DNA from: Thermoplasmata archaeon
GTDB lineage: Archaea > Thermoplasmatota > Penumbrarchaeia > Penumbrarchaeales > EX4484-36
Direction of reading: 5' to 3'
DNA length: 14,115 nt
Assembly (NCBI GenBank): GCA_021160765.1
Contig: JAGHBW010000127.1
Coordinates: forward strand, 1 to 14,115
A program made the translations under genes and the position numbers. Every line of letters begins with the position of its first letter. Within the stretch, counting starts at the first letter, position 1. A model generated the notes under the pieces. It searched no databases, was not told the origin of the DNA, and saw only the letters and a list, made by a program, of their open reading frames with translations. Positions 7,141-14,100 of this stretch are shown in pieces.

Positions 7141-8385
7141 TTATGCCACCCTCCTTTTGATCTCCTTTGTTTTCCTCCAACCCATCTCCCTCATCTCCTG
7201 AAGGGTCATTACCCTGCTCTTTCCTGTCCTCTCATCCACAACGGTCATCCTGTCGGCACAGGAGAGGCAGGGGTCTATTGAGGCTATTACAATGGGTATA
7301 TCCGCAATCTGTGTTCCCTTCATCATAGGGATCCAGGAGGCATAATTATTGTACGTGGGAGCCCTGACCTTCCATACTACAGGCTGTTCCCTCTTGTTCA
7401 GCATTGAGTAGTGGAAAACCTCACCTCTGGGTGCCTCATGCCTCCCAATCCCCTCCCCTACAGCTCTCTTAAGTTGATTCAACACCACAACCAGATTCTG
7501 CTGATATGTAATCGGCCCAGGAGTGGATTCTAGAAGGTCGCAGAGGTCCTCCAGTATGTGGACCGATTGGAGCACTTCAAATATTCTAACAACTATTCTA
7601 TCATAGACGTCTCCTTTTGTCTCCTCATGGGTAAATTCATCAGGTACAATTGGATAGATGTCAAGATCCGCATATGCGGAGTATGGTTTGTCGTACCTGA
7701 CATCTTTTGGAACTCCTGAACCCCTCGCCGTTGGACCCACTGCCACCTGCTTTTCCGCCTCTTCCCTGGTCAGTATCCCAACGTCCCTTGTTCTCATCTT
7801 CACCGTTGTGTCCTCAATGAAGGTCGCCACAAATGTGTCAAAAACCTCTCTGTAGAACTGCAGTGATGAGCGTATCTGTCTAATTCCCTTTTCATCAATA
7901 TCTCTCCTTACCCCTCCTATGGTGAACATTGCATAGTTTATCCTGTTCCCAGTAATGGCTTCAAGAACGTCAAGAACGTTCTCTCTGATCTTCCACGTCC
8001 AGTGCAGAAGTGTGTCAAAGCCTATCTCGTGCGCCGCCACACCTGCCCAGAGTATGTGAGAGTGGATCCTCTCAAGTTCACCTATTATTGCTCTTATTAT
8101 CTCCGCCCTTTCCGGGGGGGTGATACCTGCAGCGTGTTCCATTGATTGAACGTACGCATAGGGATGGGAGGTAGAGCATATTCCACATATTCTCTCGGCA
8201 ATGTATATTGCCTGGATGGGGTTGCAACGGTGTGTCACAATGTATTCAAGCCCCCTATGGCTGTACCCTAGATCTAACTCAACGTTCACCACCCTCTCCC
8301 CATCCACCGTTAGTATGAACGACTCAATTTCTTTAAGAGCCGGGTGTATTGGACCAATAGGAACTGTAAAGGTCTTCTCCGCCAT
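7141..8385 (-). CDS. mbhL: Membrane-bound [NiFe]-hydrogenase large subunit (catalytic)
   Basis: This 414-residue group 4 [NiFe]-hydrogenase large subunit reduces protons to H2. All four Ni-Fe ligand cysteines are present: C67 and C70 in RICGIC, and C373 and C376 in DPCLSC. The second pair ends in ADR|M. In group 4 enzymes the maturation protease cuts after this Arg (R379), so a 35-residue C-terminal peptide (positions 7144-7248) should be removed once nickel is inserted. Complex I NuoD and the sulfur-reducing Mbs/Mbx large subunit lack the full set of four cysteines, so this is a true hydrogenase. The hyp maturation genes and the protease are not in this window. The start ATG at 8385 follows the mbhK TAG without a gap, with AAGGAGGG upstream. 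Confidence 0.97.
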   Translation of the reverse strand: MAEKTFTVPIGPIHPALKEIESFILTVDGERVVNVELDLGYSHRGLEYIVTHRCNPIQAIYIAERICGICSTSHPYAYVQSMEHAAGITPPERAEIIRAIIGELERIHSHILWAGVAAHEIGFDTLLHWTWKIRENVLDVLEAITGNRINYAMFTIGGVRRDIDEKGIRQIRSSLQFYREVFDTFVATFIEDTTVKMRTRDVGILTREEAEKQVAVGPTARGSGVPKDVRYDKPYSAYADLDIYPIVPDEFTHEETKGDVYDRIVVRIFEVLQSVHILEDLCDLLESTPGPITYQQNLVVVLNQLKRAVGEGIGRHEAPRGEVFHYSMLNKREQPVVWKVRAPTYNNYASWIPMMKGTQIADIPIVIASIDPCLSCADRMTVVDERTGKSRVMTLQEMREMGWRKTKEIKRRVA

Positions 8386-8997
8386 CTACAATCCCTCCTT
8401 TGAGAGGTCTCTAACAAGCTCTTTTTCCACCTCTGGGTCGTTGTCATTCCTCCACGGGTAGTATCCCTCTGGCAACTCATCTGAGGTGAACACCCTTCTG
8501 GGATCTGGTATGTTCTTCACCTTAACACCGAGCATCTCCTGTTTCTCCCTCTCCGTTATAAGTGCCCCGGGGAGAATGTCCGTTATTGTATCAATAACAG
8601 GGTCCTCCTTTGGAAGGGATACCTTCACGCAGAGGGATACCTCCGAATCCCTTATTCCATAGAAGAGGGAGAAGTGATAAATGAGTTCTATCTCCTCGCC
8701 AGCGTCCCTACCACTGGCCACAGCTAAATGGGGTACCTGAATCTTGCTCATCCATTCAACAAGCTCGTGGAACCTCTCTCTTTTCACCTTCAGCCATATC
8801 TCCTTGTATTCTTTCTTCTTCTTGACCCCGGCTGTGAACGTTTTAACCTCTCCCTCCACATCCTCTCCGAAATCCTCCTTTATCATATCAAAAAGTTTCT
8901 CTGCTGGATAAGCGGTCACTTTTTTGCCGTCATAGGTGAAGGTCTCATTGTCCTTCTTGTATGGCGCCTCTCCCATACCTGCTCTTTTTTTCCTCAT
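8386..8997 (-). CDS. mbhK: Membrane-bound hydrogenase subunit K (NuoC-like)
   Basis: This 203-residue soluble subunit of the NuoC / 30-kDa complex I family packs against MbhL and MbhJ as a structural partner and carries no cofactor. The family core is seen in ILPGALITEREKQEMLGV (141-158), followed by the conserved exit segment NIPDPRRVF...LPEGYYPWRND (162-185). The N-terminus is lysine-rich (RKKR at 2-5). It starts with ATG at 8997 as ATGA overlapping the mbhJ stop, with AGGGGGGTGAAG upstream. An in-frame Met at residue 8 is a possible alternative but has a poorer ribosome binding site. Confidence 0.92.
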   Translation of the reverse strand: MRKKRAGMGEAPYKKDNETFTYDGKKVTAYPAEKLFDMIKEDFGEDVEGEVKTFTAGVKKKKEYKEIWLKVKRERFHELVEWMSKIQVPHLAVASGRDAGEEIELIYHFSLFYGIRDSEVSLCVKVSLPKEDPVIDTITDILPGALITEREKQEMLGVKVKNIPDPRRVFTSDELPEGYYPWRNDNDPEVEKELVRDLSKEGL

Positions 8998-9455
8998 TTT
9001 TTCTTCACCCCCCTTAATTCCTCAAGTTTGAGCCATGCCTTCACCACCCCCCATATTATCGCTTCAGGGCGAGGGGGGCACCCGGGAACGTATACCTTAA
9101 TAGCATCCGGTGGGAGAACTCTATCAACAGGGCCAACTGTATGATAGGAGGGGGTAAAGGCCGCACCAGTAGAACCACAGTGACCAACGATTAGTGCTAC
9201 CTTTGGATCAGGCGCCTGCTCCCATGTCCTTCTAACCTTATCCTCCATCTTCCTAGTGACCGCCCCAGTAAAGAGAATGACATCTGCGTGCCTAGGAGAG
9301 CCAACAAGTTTTATACCAAATCTCTCAGCGTCATATCTTGGGGTAAGAGCTGCCACAATCTCAATATCACAACCGTTGCAGGAACCCGTCGGACAGTGAA
9401 AGACCCAGATGGAGTTCTCCACCGCCTCAATGGCTTTGGCAAGGTCCTGGCCCAT
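8994..9455 (-). CDS. mbhJ: Membrane-bound [NiFe]-hydrogenase small subunit (NuoB-like)
   Basis: This 153-residue NuoB-like subunit carries the proximal [4Fe-4S] cluster that hands electrons to the [NiFe] centre in MbhL. The cluster ligands are C26 and C29 in GSCNGCDIE, C93 in GHCGST and C126 in VPGCPPRPE. An additional cysteine, C21, lies just before the motif. The short length, with no long C-terminal domain carrying extra clusters, is typical of group 4 enzymes. The start ATG at 9455 overlaps the mbhH stop by one base (TAATG), with a near-perfect AAAGGAGGTG ribosome binding site 14-20 bases upstream of the ATG. Confidence 0.96.
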   Translation of the reverse strand: MGQDLAKAIEAVENSIWVFHCPTGSCNGCDIEIVAALTPRYDAERFGIKLVGSPRHADVILFTGAVTRKMEDKVRRTWEQAPDPKVALIVGHCGSTGAAFTPSYHTVGPVDRVLPPDAIKVYVPGCPPRPEAIIWGVVKAWLKLEELRGVKKK

Positions 9456-11437
9456 TAGATTACACCTCCTTTAATGCCCAGAGTTGTTAGCAGTATCAAA
9501 ATCAGGGATACGACCAGAACAAACCATCCAACGTAATCGTTCACAATACCTGTATGGCCTCTGCGAAGTGGTCTATAATATCCGGAGAGAGAGTTCAGGA
9601 ATCCCCAATAAAGGTTAGACGCCCTAACATGGGAGGCAGACTTAGAAGATTCCTTCCATCCAGAGAGGAATGGCTTTATCTGCTCCGTGCCCTTGTTATA
9701 GGTAGGATTGCCCAGAGAGTAGATGAATTTTGCAACTAGGAAAAGAACAAACATAACAATAATCCAAAGAAGTGAGTTCCACGCTCCAGAGTTTGTCAAC
9801 AGTGTGCCGAAGAAGGCACCCTCAGTTACCCCGCCGGACACCGCCCAGTGTGCCTGGGGTGGGGCGGTTCCCAGGACAGTGGAGATATAACCACCCTGGT
9901 TCACAAGAGCCAGAGCGGCAGGTTCAACGATGTATTTCACTACGAGGTGTGGGACAAGCCCAAAGGCTATTATTATCCCAGAGAGCACACCCATCCCAAC
10001 CTTCATAGAGGTAGGAACTTCTTTTACTTTTCTGTATTCAGGTAAGTCCGGACCCAGAAATGCAGAGTGGAATACCTTTACGAAAGATGCCAGTGTGAGT
10101 ATAGATACAAGCATGGCGATTATCGCGAGATAGGGGTTGAACTCGTATACGCTCTCATAGATGAGAAGCTTTGACGCATAGCCATTGAACGGGGGGATGC
10201 CTGCAATGGCTAGGGCACCAATCATAAAGCAGATGGTTGTAACAGGCATTCTCCTGGCAAGACCTCCCATCTTGTTTAGGTCTCTAGTTCCTGTTGCATA
10301 GAAGAGCGCACCAGCGGTCAAGAAGAGGAGCCCTTTGTACATTGCGTTATTTATTATGTGAAATATCCCACCTTCCATGGCTTTGAGACCGTATGTGTTT
10401 ATTGCTGCTGTTCCCAAAGTGGCCATCCCAACACCCACGCCAATCATCATGTAGCCCGTCTGCGATATAGCGTGATATGCCATAAGTCTCTTCACATCGT
10501 GCTGAGGTATGGCCATGGTGACTCCTATAAGCATGGAAAGAAGCCCGATTATTATAATAATCCACCCCACAGTGCGGACATCAACACTAATGCTGTAGAG
10601 GGTGAAGGTTGTCCTGAAGAGGGCGTAAAGGTATGTCAAAGAGGCAGTTTTTAGCATGATAGTGATGGGTGCAGGTGCAGCGGCATAGGCATCCGGTGTC
10701 CAGAAGTGCATAGGGACTCCACCAGCTTTCATTGCAAAAACTCCGATGAGGATTGCTAATGCTATAAGGTTAAGTCTCGTCGCACCAGTTATTGATATGT
10801 AGGTAGCTATTGCCGCGATATTTAACACGCCATACTGAATATAATAGATCCCTACAGCGAGGAGTAGGAAGAGACCCCCTATGGTGCTTACGACCATATA
10901 TTTGAAAGCCGCCTCACCGCTTTCCCATCTTTCTGTCCTGAAAGCTACAAGGGCACAGGATGCGATTGAGAGAATTTCAAAAAACACGAAGAGGTTGAAT
11001 ATGTCCCCTGTTAGCACCAAACCAAGCATTCCCGCGAGCATCAACATAAGCACAGAGGAGTACTTCTCCACACCCGTGTGCTTCTTTATGAATGACAGTG
11101 AGTATATAGAGGCTGCCATGGTTACTGTAGCCGCTGTTAGGGCCATAAAAGCTGACATGGCGTCAACTTCAAACATTATCCTAATGGGGACAATGGAATT
11201 TGCAGGAATAGCGTCTGTTGCACCCTTCTGCCCGAACACATATAAAAGGGTGCCCTTCTCCCTCACAGTATAGAAGAGGAGGATAACCATGGCCTCCACC
11301 ACTATGGAGACCGCCGTTGCAATGCTGTGAGCAACCCTGGGCCACTTCTTCATCAACGCAAGTATGAACGCAGTCAGCAGCGGTATCAGCACCACAAGGG
11401 GTGCTAGAGATATCTGGAATTGCTCCCAGGTAATCAC
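9455..11437 (-). CDS. mbhH: Membrane-bound hydrogenase subunit H (MrpD/NuoN-like), with MbhI-like C-terminal extension
   Basis: This 660-residue antiporter-like ion-translocating subunit of the Mbh complex is homologous to MrpD and NuoL/M/N. Key residues of the family are present: E154 in FNLFVFFEIL (TM5), K237 in FAMKAGG (TM7), HFWTPDAYAAAPAPI (244-258), K263, and a late lysine K423 in GYASKLLIY. The first ~510 residues make the whole 14-helix unit. The remainder is extra: a linker (513-550), a hydrophobic helix (about 553-574), a polar stretch of about 58 residues and a last hydrophobic helix (about 635-653). The TM-polar-TM plan matches MbhI of Pyrococcus, whose lateral helix lies along the membrane arm. 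The operon has no separate mbhI at its normal place between H and J, so fusion is inferred. The GTG start at 11437 overlaps the mbhG stop (GTGA). Confidence 0.95.
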   Translation of the reverse strand: MITWEQFQISLAPLVVLIPLLTAFILALMKKWPRVAHSIATAVSIVVEAMVILLFYTVREKGTLLYVFGQKGATDAIPANSIVPIRIMFEVDAMSAFMALTAATVTMAASIYSLSFIKKHTGVEKYSSVLMLMLAGMLGLVLTGDIFNLFVFFEILSIASCALVAFRTERWESGEAAFKYMVVSTIGGLFLLLAVGIYYIQYGVLNIAAIATYISITGATRLNLIALAILIGVFAMKAGGVPMHFWTPDAYAAAPAPITIMLKTASLTYLYALFRTTFTLYSISVDVRTVGWIIIIIGLLSMLIGVTMAIPQHDVKRLMAYHAISQTGYMMIGVGVGMATLGTAAINTYGLKAMEGGIFHIINNAMYKGLLFLTAGALFYATGTRDLNKMGGLARRMPVTTICFMIGALAIAGIPPFNGYASKLLIYESVYEFNPYLAIIAMLVSILTLASFVKVFHSAFLGPDLPEYRKVKEVPTSMKVGMGVLSGIIIAFGLVPHLVVKYIVEPAALALVNQGGYISTVLGTAPPQAHWAVSGGVTEGAFFGTLLTNSGAWNSLLWIIVMFVLFLVAKFIYSLGNPTYNKGTEQIKPFLSGWKESSKSASHVRASNLYWGFLNSLSGYYRPLRRGHTGIVNDYVGWFVLVVSLILILLTTLGIKGGVI

Positions 11438-11781
11438 TCTCTCAACCCCCTTATCTTTCTTGAATCAATGCTTCCGTAGTGCCGGTAAATAAGAACAACG
11501 AAGGATAGAAGCAACGCAGTAGTTGCCAGCCCGATCACAATGGCAGTTAGTGTGAGAGCTTGTGGTGTAGGCAATACCATCTCCTCTCCCTCTGGCGCTG
11601 ATGTATATATGGGCGCTATTCCGCCTTTCACGTATCCACCAGCAATTAGGAATAGGTTCACTGCACTCTCAATAATAGAGATTCCCATCACGATCTTTAT
11701 GAGATTTGTCTTGAACAATACCGCATAAAGTCCAATAGCAATAAAGAGAGCCACCATTATGAACGGTAGGTTTGCCATCAT
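11434..11781 (-). CDS. mbhG: Membrane-bound hydrogenase subunit G (MrpC/NuoK-like)
   Basis: This 115-residue, three-helix membrane subunit is homologous to MrpC and NuoK, part of the Na+/H+ antiporter-like module. It shows the buried glutamate of the family (E38 in SIIESAVNLFLI) and the MrpC signature PTPQALTLTAIVIG (71-84), preceded by the loop GGIAPIYTSAPEGEEMV. The start is one of two tandem ATGs at 11781 and 11778. The first overlaps the mbhF stop as ATGA, with GGGGGGTGAG upstream. Size and order match MrpC/MbhG. Confidence 0.95.
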   Translation of the reverse strand: MMANLPFIMVALFIAIGLYAVLFKTNLIKIVMGISIIESAVNLFLIAGGYVKGGIAPIYTSAPEGEEMVLPTPQALTLTAIVIGLATTALLLSFVVLIYRHYGSIDSRKIRGLRE

Positions 11782-12287
11782 TTCGTCTCACCCCCCTTCT
11801 CGCCTTCTATCTCTCCAGGAAGCCCCTTCGCCATGTGCATTACTATGAGGGATATCCCCGCAAGAACTTCCAGTCCGACAAAGAGGGACATCCAAGGAAG
11901 AGTTCCCGCTGTGTTTAGAAATCCGGGATTTGGCCCTTGAGGGGGAATGTTGGAGAATATTTTTAGAGGATTATCAAGAAGGAAGTTTCCAAAGATTACG
12001 CTCATAGCGGACGCAATACCGGCTATAGCCAGAAGAATAAATCCCAAAAGCCCAATACTCTCCATGGTGGATAGGGCCCTTTTCTTAATCCTCTTTCCTG
12101 CTACACCTGGCCCGTATGCTATGATTAGGAGGGCTACTGCACTCGCCATAATGGCACCGCCCTGAAATCCCCCACCAGGAGTAAGATGGCCGTGGAGAAC
12201 AACATAGAATCCAAAGATCAAGGAGAAGCCAAAAACAGCATTGGAGAAGACCCTGACAATCTTCGTCATTCCCTCCCTCTCCCTCAT
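11778..12287 (-). CDS. mbhF: Membrane-bound hydrogenase subunit F (MrpB-like)
   Basis: This 169-residue membrane protein of the MnhB/MrpB family has about four hydrophobic segments. The diagnostic block HGHLTPGGGFQGGAIMAS (32-49) is intact. It belongs to the Mrp-like cation module of the complex. The ATG at 12287 overlaps the mbhE stop (ATGA) and has AGGAGGTTG upstream at ideal spacing. An internal ATG at 12269 is also close to a purine run but is less well spaced. The polar C-terminus (GEIEGEKGGETK) should face the cytoplasm. Confidence 0.95.
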   Translation of the reverse strand: MREREGMTKIVRVFSNAVFGFSLIFGFYVVLHGHLTPGGGFQGGAIMASAVALLIIAYGPGVAGKRIKKRALSTMESIGLLGFILLAIAGIASAMSVIFGNFLLDNPLKIFSNIPPQGPNPGFLNTAGTLPWMSLFVGLEVLAGISLIVMHMAKGLPGEIEGEKGGETK

Positions 12288-12550
12288 TTCTTCAACCTCC
12301 TGTAAACGATTATTACTCCGCTTACAGCCGCAAAAAGAACAGTCGCCTCTCCAAGGGTGTCAAAACCTCTGTAGTCAAACACTACGCTGGTGACAATGTT
12401 GTTTGCCCCCGTCTCTTCCTGTCCCTTGTCTAGGAAGTGCTTGTCCATAAAATCCATAACAGGTTCACCAAAATCCCTCAACTCTGTTGCAATAGAGAAG
12501 AGGAAAGCCACAAATACGATATAGGCCACCAAAGTGAGTACTCTATTCAT
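12284..12550 (-). CDS. mbhE: Membrane-bound hydrogenase subunit E (MrpA C-terminal/MrpB N-terminal-like)
   Basis: This 88-residue, two-helix membrane protein matches the small MbhE family, equivalent to a piece of the C-terminal region of MrpA. The characteristic segment is NIVTSVVFDYRGFDTLGEAT (51-70), followed by a hydrophobic helix and an RRLKK end. A first hydrophobic helix lies at about 4-22. It overlaps mbhD by eight bases, the longest overlap in the operon, with GGAGGATGAG as ribosome binding site. Confidence 0.93.
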   Translation of the reverse strand: MNRVLTLVAYIVFVAFLFSIATELRDFGEPVMDFMDKHFLDKGQEETGANNIVTSVVFDYRGFDTLGEATVLFAAVSGVIIVYRRLKK

Positions 12551-12818
12551 CTAACTCATCCTCCCTCCTTACTGTTTGTTTTATAGTTAGCGTATATATC
12601 GCGGTAGTGAGACCCGCTCCTATTGCCGCTTCCGCTATGGCAACATCTGGAGCCTGAAGAATGTAGAATTCAAGAGATAGAAGAAGAGAGAACATCGCTA
12701 ATGCCACCACTGACAACATCAAATCCTTGGCTTGAACGGTATATATCACTGTTAAAAACATTATGATGAAAATAACAACCTGCATTACTGTATGCCAATC
12801 TATTGCCCCCAGGTTCAC
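12543..12818 (-). CDS. mbhD: Membrane-bound hydrogenase subunit D (DUF4040, MrpA-fragment-like)
   Basis: This 91-residue, three-helix membrane protein belongs to the DUF4040 family and corresponds to part of the MrpA C-terminal region. Conserved acidic residues E50, D58 and E63 lie in LEFYILQAPDVAIAEAAIG (49-67), a family hallmark. With MbhE it supplies helices of the proposed Na+ site at the MrpA-like end. The start is GTG at 12818, overlapping the mbhC stop as GTGA, with GGGGGTGG upstream. Confidence 0.93.
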   Translation of the reverse strand: MNLGAIDWHTVMQVVIFIIMFLTVIYTVQAKDLMLSVVALAMFSLLLSLEFYILQAPDVAIAEAAIGAGLTTAIYTLTIKQTVRREDELDE

Positions 12819-13210
12819 GATTCCACCCCCTTAGCTTCTTCTCTCTTCTTTGATCCTGTTTTCTTTCTATCCTCTTCCAATATGTCAACAACCGCTCTCT
12901 TGGGGGAAATACCAGAAAGGTGAGCCGCCCTTGCTATAGCGTGAGCCCCTGTTGGATTAGTTATGAGAAGGGCCAAAAGGGCAAAAATCGCATGGGCTGT
13001 CATATTTCCATATGCGGCGTTCCCATAGTACCATTGTCCAAATCCATAAGCTGCAACAGCAATTGTAGCAAATATGCTCCCAAAAGTTGTACATTTTGTC
13101 GCCGCATGAAGCCTTGTGTACACGTCTGGGAAGCGGTGAAGACCGATTACTCCAAGCGTATTGAAAATCATTGAAATAGCCACACAAGCCAAAATCAATG
13201 GCTCAATCAC
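12815..13210 (-). CDS. mbhC: Membrane-bound hydrogenase subunit C (MrpG-like)
   Basis: This 131-residue membrane protein of the MnhG/MrpG family has three hydrophobic segments within the first ~87 residues and the family block GLHRFPDVYTRLHAATKC (23-40). A hydrophilic tail (about residues 100-131) rich in Lys, Glu and Arg projects to one side, probably the cytoplasm. It is a structural part of the Mrp-like module. The start is GTG at 13210, overlapping the mbhB stop as GTGA. Confidence 0.94.
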   Translation of the reverse strand: MIEPLILACVAISMIFNTLGVIGLHRFPDVYTRLHAATKCTTFGSIFATIAVAAYGFGQWYYGNAAYGNMTAHAIFALLALLITNPTGAHAIARAAHLSGISPKRAVVDILEEDRKKTGSKKREEAKGVES

Positions 13211-13488
13211 TTTCCCACCCCCATTTTCATTTCCATATATTTAGCAATATAGAGGGTTGTGATAAAACTCAGAAGGGCATAAACTATCGCAATGTCTACA
13301 TAAATTATTTGTTTGAATGCCACGGCTAGGGTAACCATTGTGGCCACAACCAACGTGTTAATCGTGTCCAACGAAACCACTCTGTCAGGAAGGGTGGGTC
13401 CAAGTACCCCCCTTAATGCAGCAACGAGCATCAGAATAGCGCTGTACGCACTCAAGAATAGAAACACCAATGGAAAATCAACATTCAT
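13207..13488 (-). CDS. mbhB: Membrane-bound hydrogenase subunit B (MrpF-like)
   Basis: This 93-residue, three-helix membrane protein of the MnhF/MrpF family shows PDRVVSLDTINTLVVATM, the family core. The open frame reaches back to an upstream Met at 13545, but this adds 19 residues that lie inside mbhA and are not membrane-like. The ATG at 13488 overlaps the mbhA stop as ATGA and has a GGAGGT ribosome binding site at about 13501-13496. That start is therefore chosen and gives the usual family length. Confidence 0.94.
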   Translation of the reverse strand: MNVDFPLVFLFLSAYSAILMLVAALRGVLGPTLPDRVVSLDTINTLVVATMVTLAVAFKQIIYVDIAIVYALLSFITTLYIAKYMEMKMGVGK

Positions 13489-14018
13489 TCTGCAAACCTC
13501 CTTACCCAGTTGGGGAATCTTCCAGCCACCATTTCGGCCCTGCATCTCTTCTTCTTCTCACATTCTTTAAGGATATCATCTGTAACATTAAGTACATGTA
13601 CATACAATTCGTTGGTCTTATCATTCACGTCCACGCTTAACGTTCCAGGAGTTAAAGTGATAGAATTTGCAAGAACAGCCACCGCAAGGTCGGATTTATA
13701 TCTGGGAGTTATTTTCACTATCCCCGGGTTTATTTTCCCCGTTATAACCCTATACGCCACATCTAGATTCGCTTTTAGCATCTGCCAGAAAAGTATGGGA
13801 AGGTACGCTATAGCCAAAGCCCATCTCTTCGGCGAGGCTAAAGAAGGCCTTCTCTCTATTCTTGGCATAACACTGCCCATAAAAATCGCCACAAGCAGGG
13901 AACCTATAATCCCTGCAACAATCTCCCCCAAAGCCCATATCCTATCAGGATCGCTGCCTATGGAGAGGAACAGGTATACCAAAAAGGCCCCTATAAATCC
14001 AGGCACCGATATCTTCAC
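13485..14018 (-). CDS. mbhA: Membrane-bound hydrogenase subunit A (MrpE-like)
   Basis: This 177-residue protein of the MnhE/MrpE family has two or three N-terminal hydrophobic segments, then a cytoplasmic domain with the signature ANSITLTPGTLSVDV. It is the first gene of the operon, as in Pyrococcus mbh, and forms part of the Na+/H+ antiporter-like module. The start is GTG at 14018 with GGAGGTG seven bases upstream. The ATG at 14022 is out of frame. The cysteines near the C-terminus (CEKKKRC) have no obvious cofactor role. Confidence 0.93.
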   Translation of the reverse strand: MKISVPGFIGAFLVYLFLSIGSDPDRIWALGEIVAGIIGSLLVAIFMGSVMPRIERRPSLASPKRWALAIAYLPILFWQMLKANLDVAYRVITGKINPGIVKITPRYKSDLAVAVLANSITLTPGTLSVDVNDKTNELYVHVLNVTDDILKECEKKKRCRAEMVAGRFPNWVRRFAE

Positions 14019-14059
14019 TCATCCACCTCCCGGGGACCCACCAAACTACACTTGGGCGG

Positions 14060-14069
14060 GGGTCAACCC
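14060..14069. promoter_or_regulatory. Small palindrome at the predicted mbh transcription start
   Basis: GGGTTGACCC on the minus strand (GGGTCAACCC on plus) is a 4-bp-arm inverted repeat with a 2-base centre. It sits where transcription from the TATA box at 14091-14100 should begin, a typical position for a repressor operator. At 10 bp it could also be chance in GC-rich DNA. Confidence 0.25.
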
Positions 14070-14090
14070 GGGAAGCGGTATAGGTAGAAA

Positions 14091-14100
14091 TAATATAACG
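14091..14100 (-). promoter_or_regulatory. Candidate TATA box of the mbh operon
   Basis: The minus strand reads CGTTATATTA at 14100-14091, about 70-80 bases upstream of mbhA, in an AT-rich patch next to GC-rich leader sequence. Initiation about 25 bases downstream, near 14070, gives a leader of about 50 bases. No closer TATA box was seen, and no other gene lies between it and mbhA within the window. Confidence 0.45.

Noticed and set aside
8728..9144. 138-residue plus-strand open frame
   Set aside because: It is antisense to mbhK and mbhJ, which have strong motifs and ribosome binding sites.
13489..13545. Longer MbhB starting at 13545
   Set aside because: The extra 19 residues are polar, overlap mbhA by more than 50 bases and lack a better ribosome binding site than GGAGGT before 13488.
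5631..14018. Respiratory complex I (Nuo) or methanogen-type Fpo
   Set aside because: MbhL keeps both CxxC pairs of a [NiFe] site and a maturation cleavage site, and the membrane arm has Mrp-type E-F-G-B-C-D subunits in mbh order.
5631..14018. Sulfane sulfur reductase (Mbs/Mbx)
   Set aside because: That relative lacks part of the [NiFe] cysteine set and has two antiporter-like subunits; here all four cysteines and one MrpD-like subunit are present.
9455..14018. Stand-alone Mrp Na+/H+ antiporter operon
   Set aside because: It runs without a break, with overlapping genes, into the hydrogenase genes, and no full-length MrpA is present.
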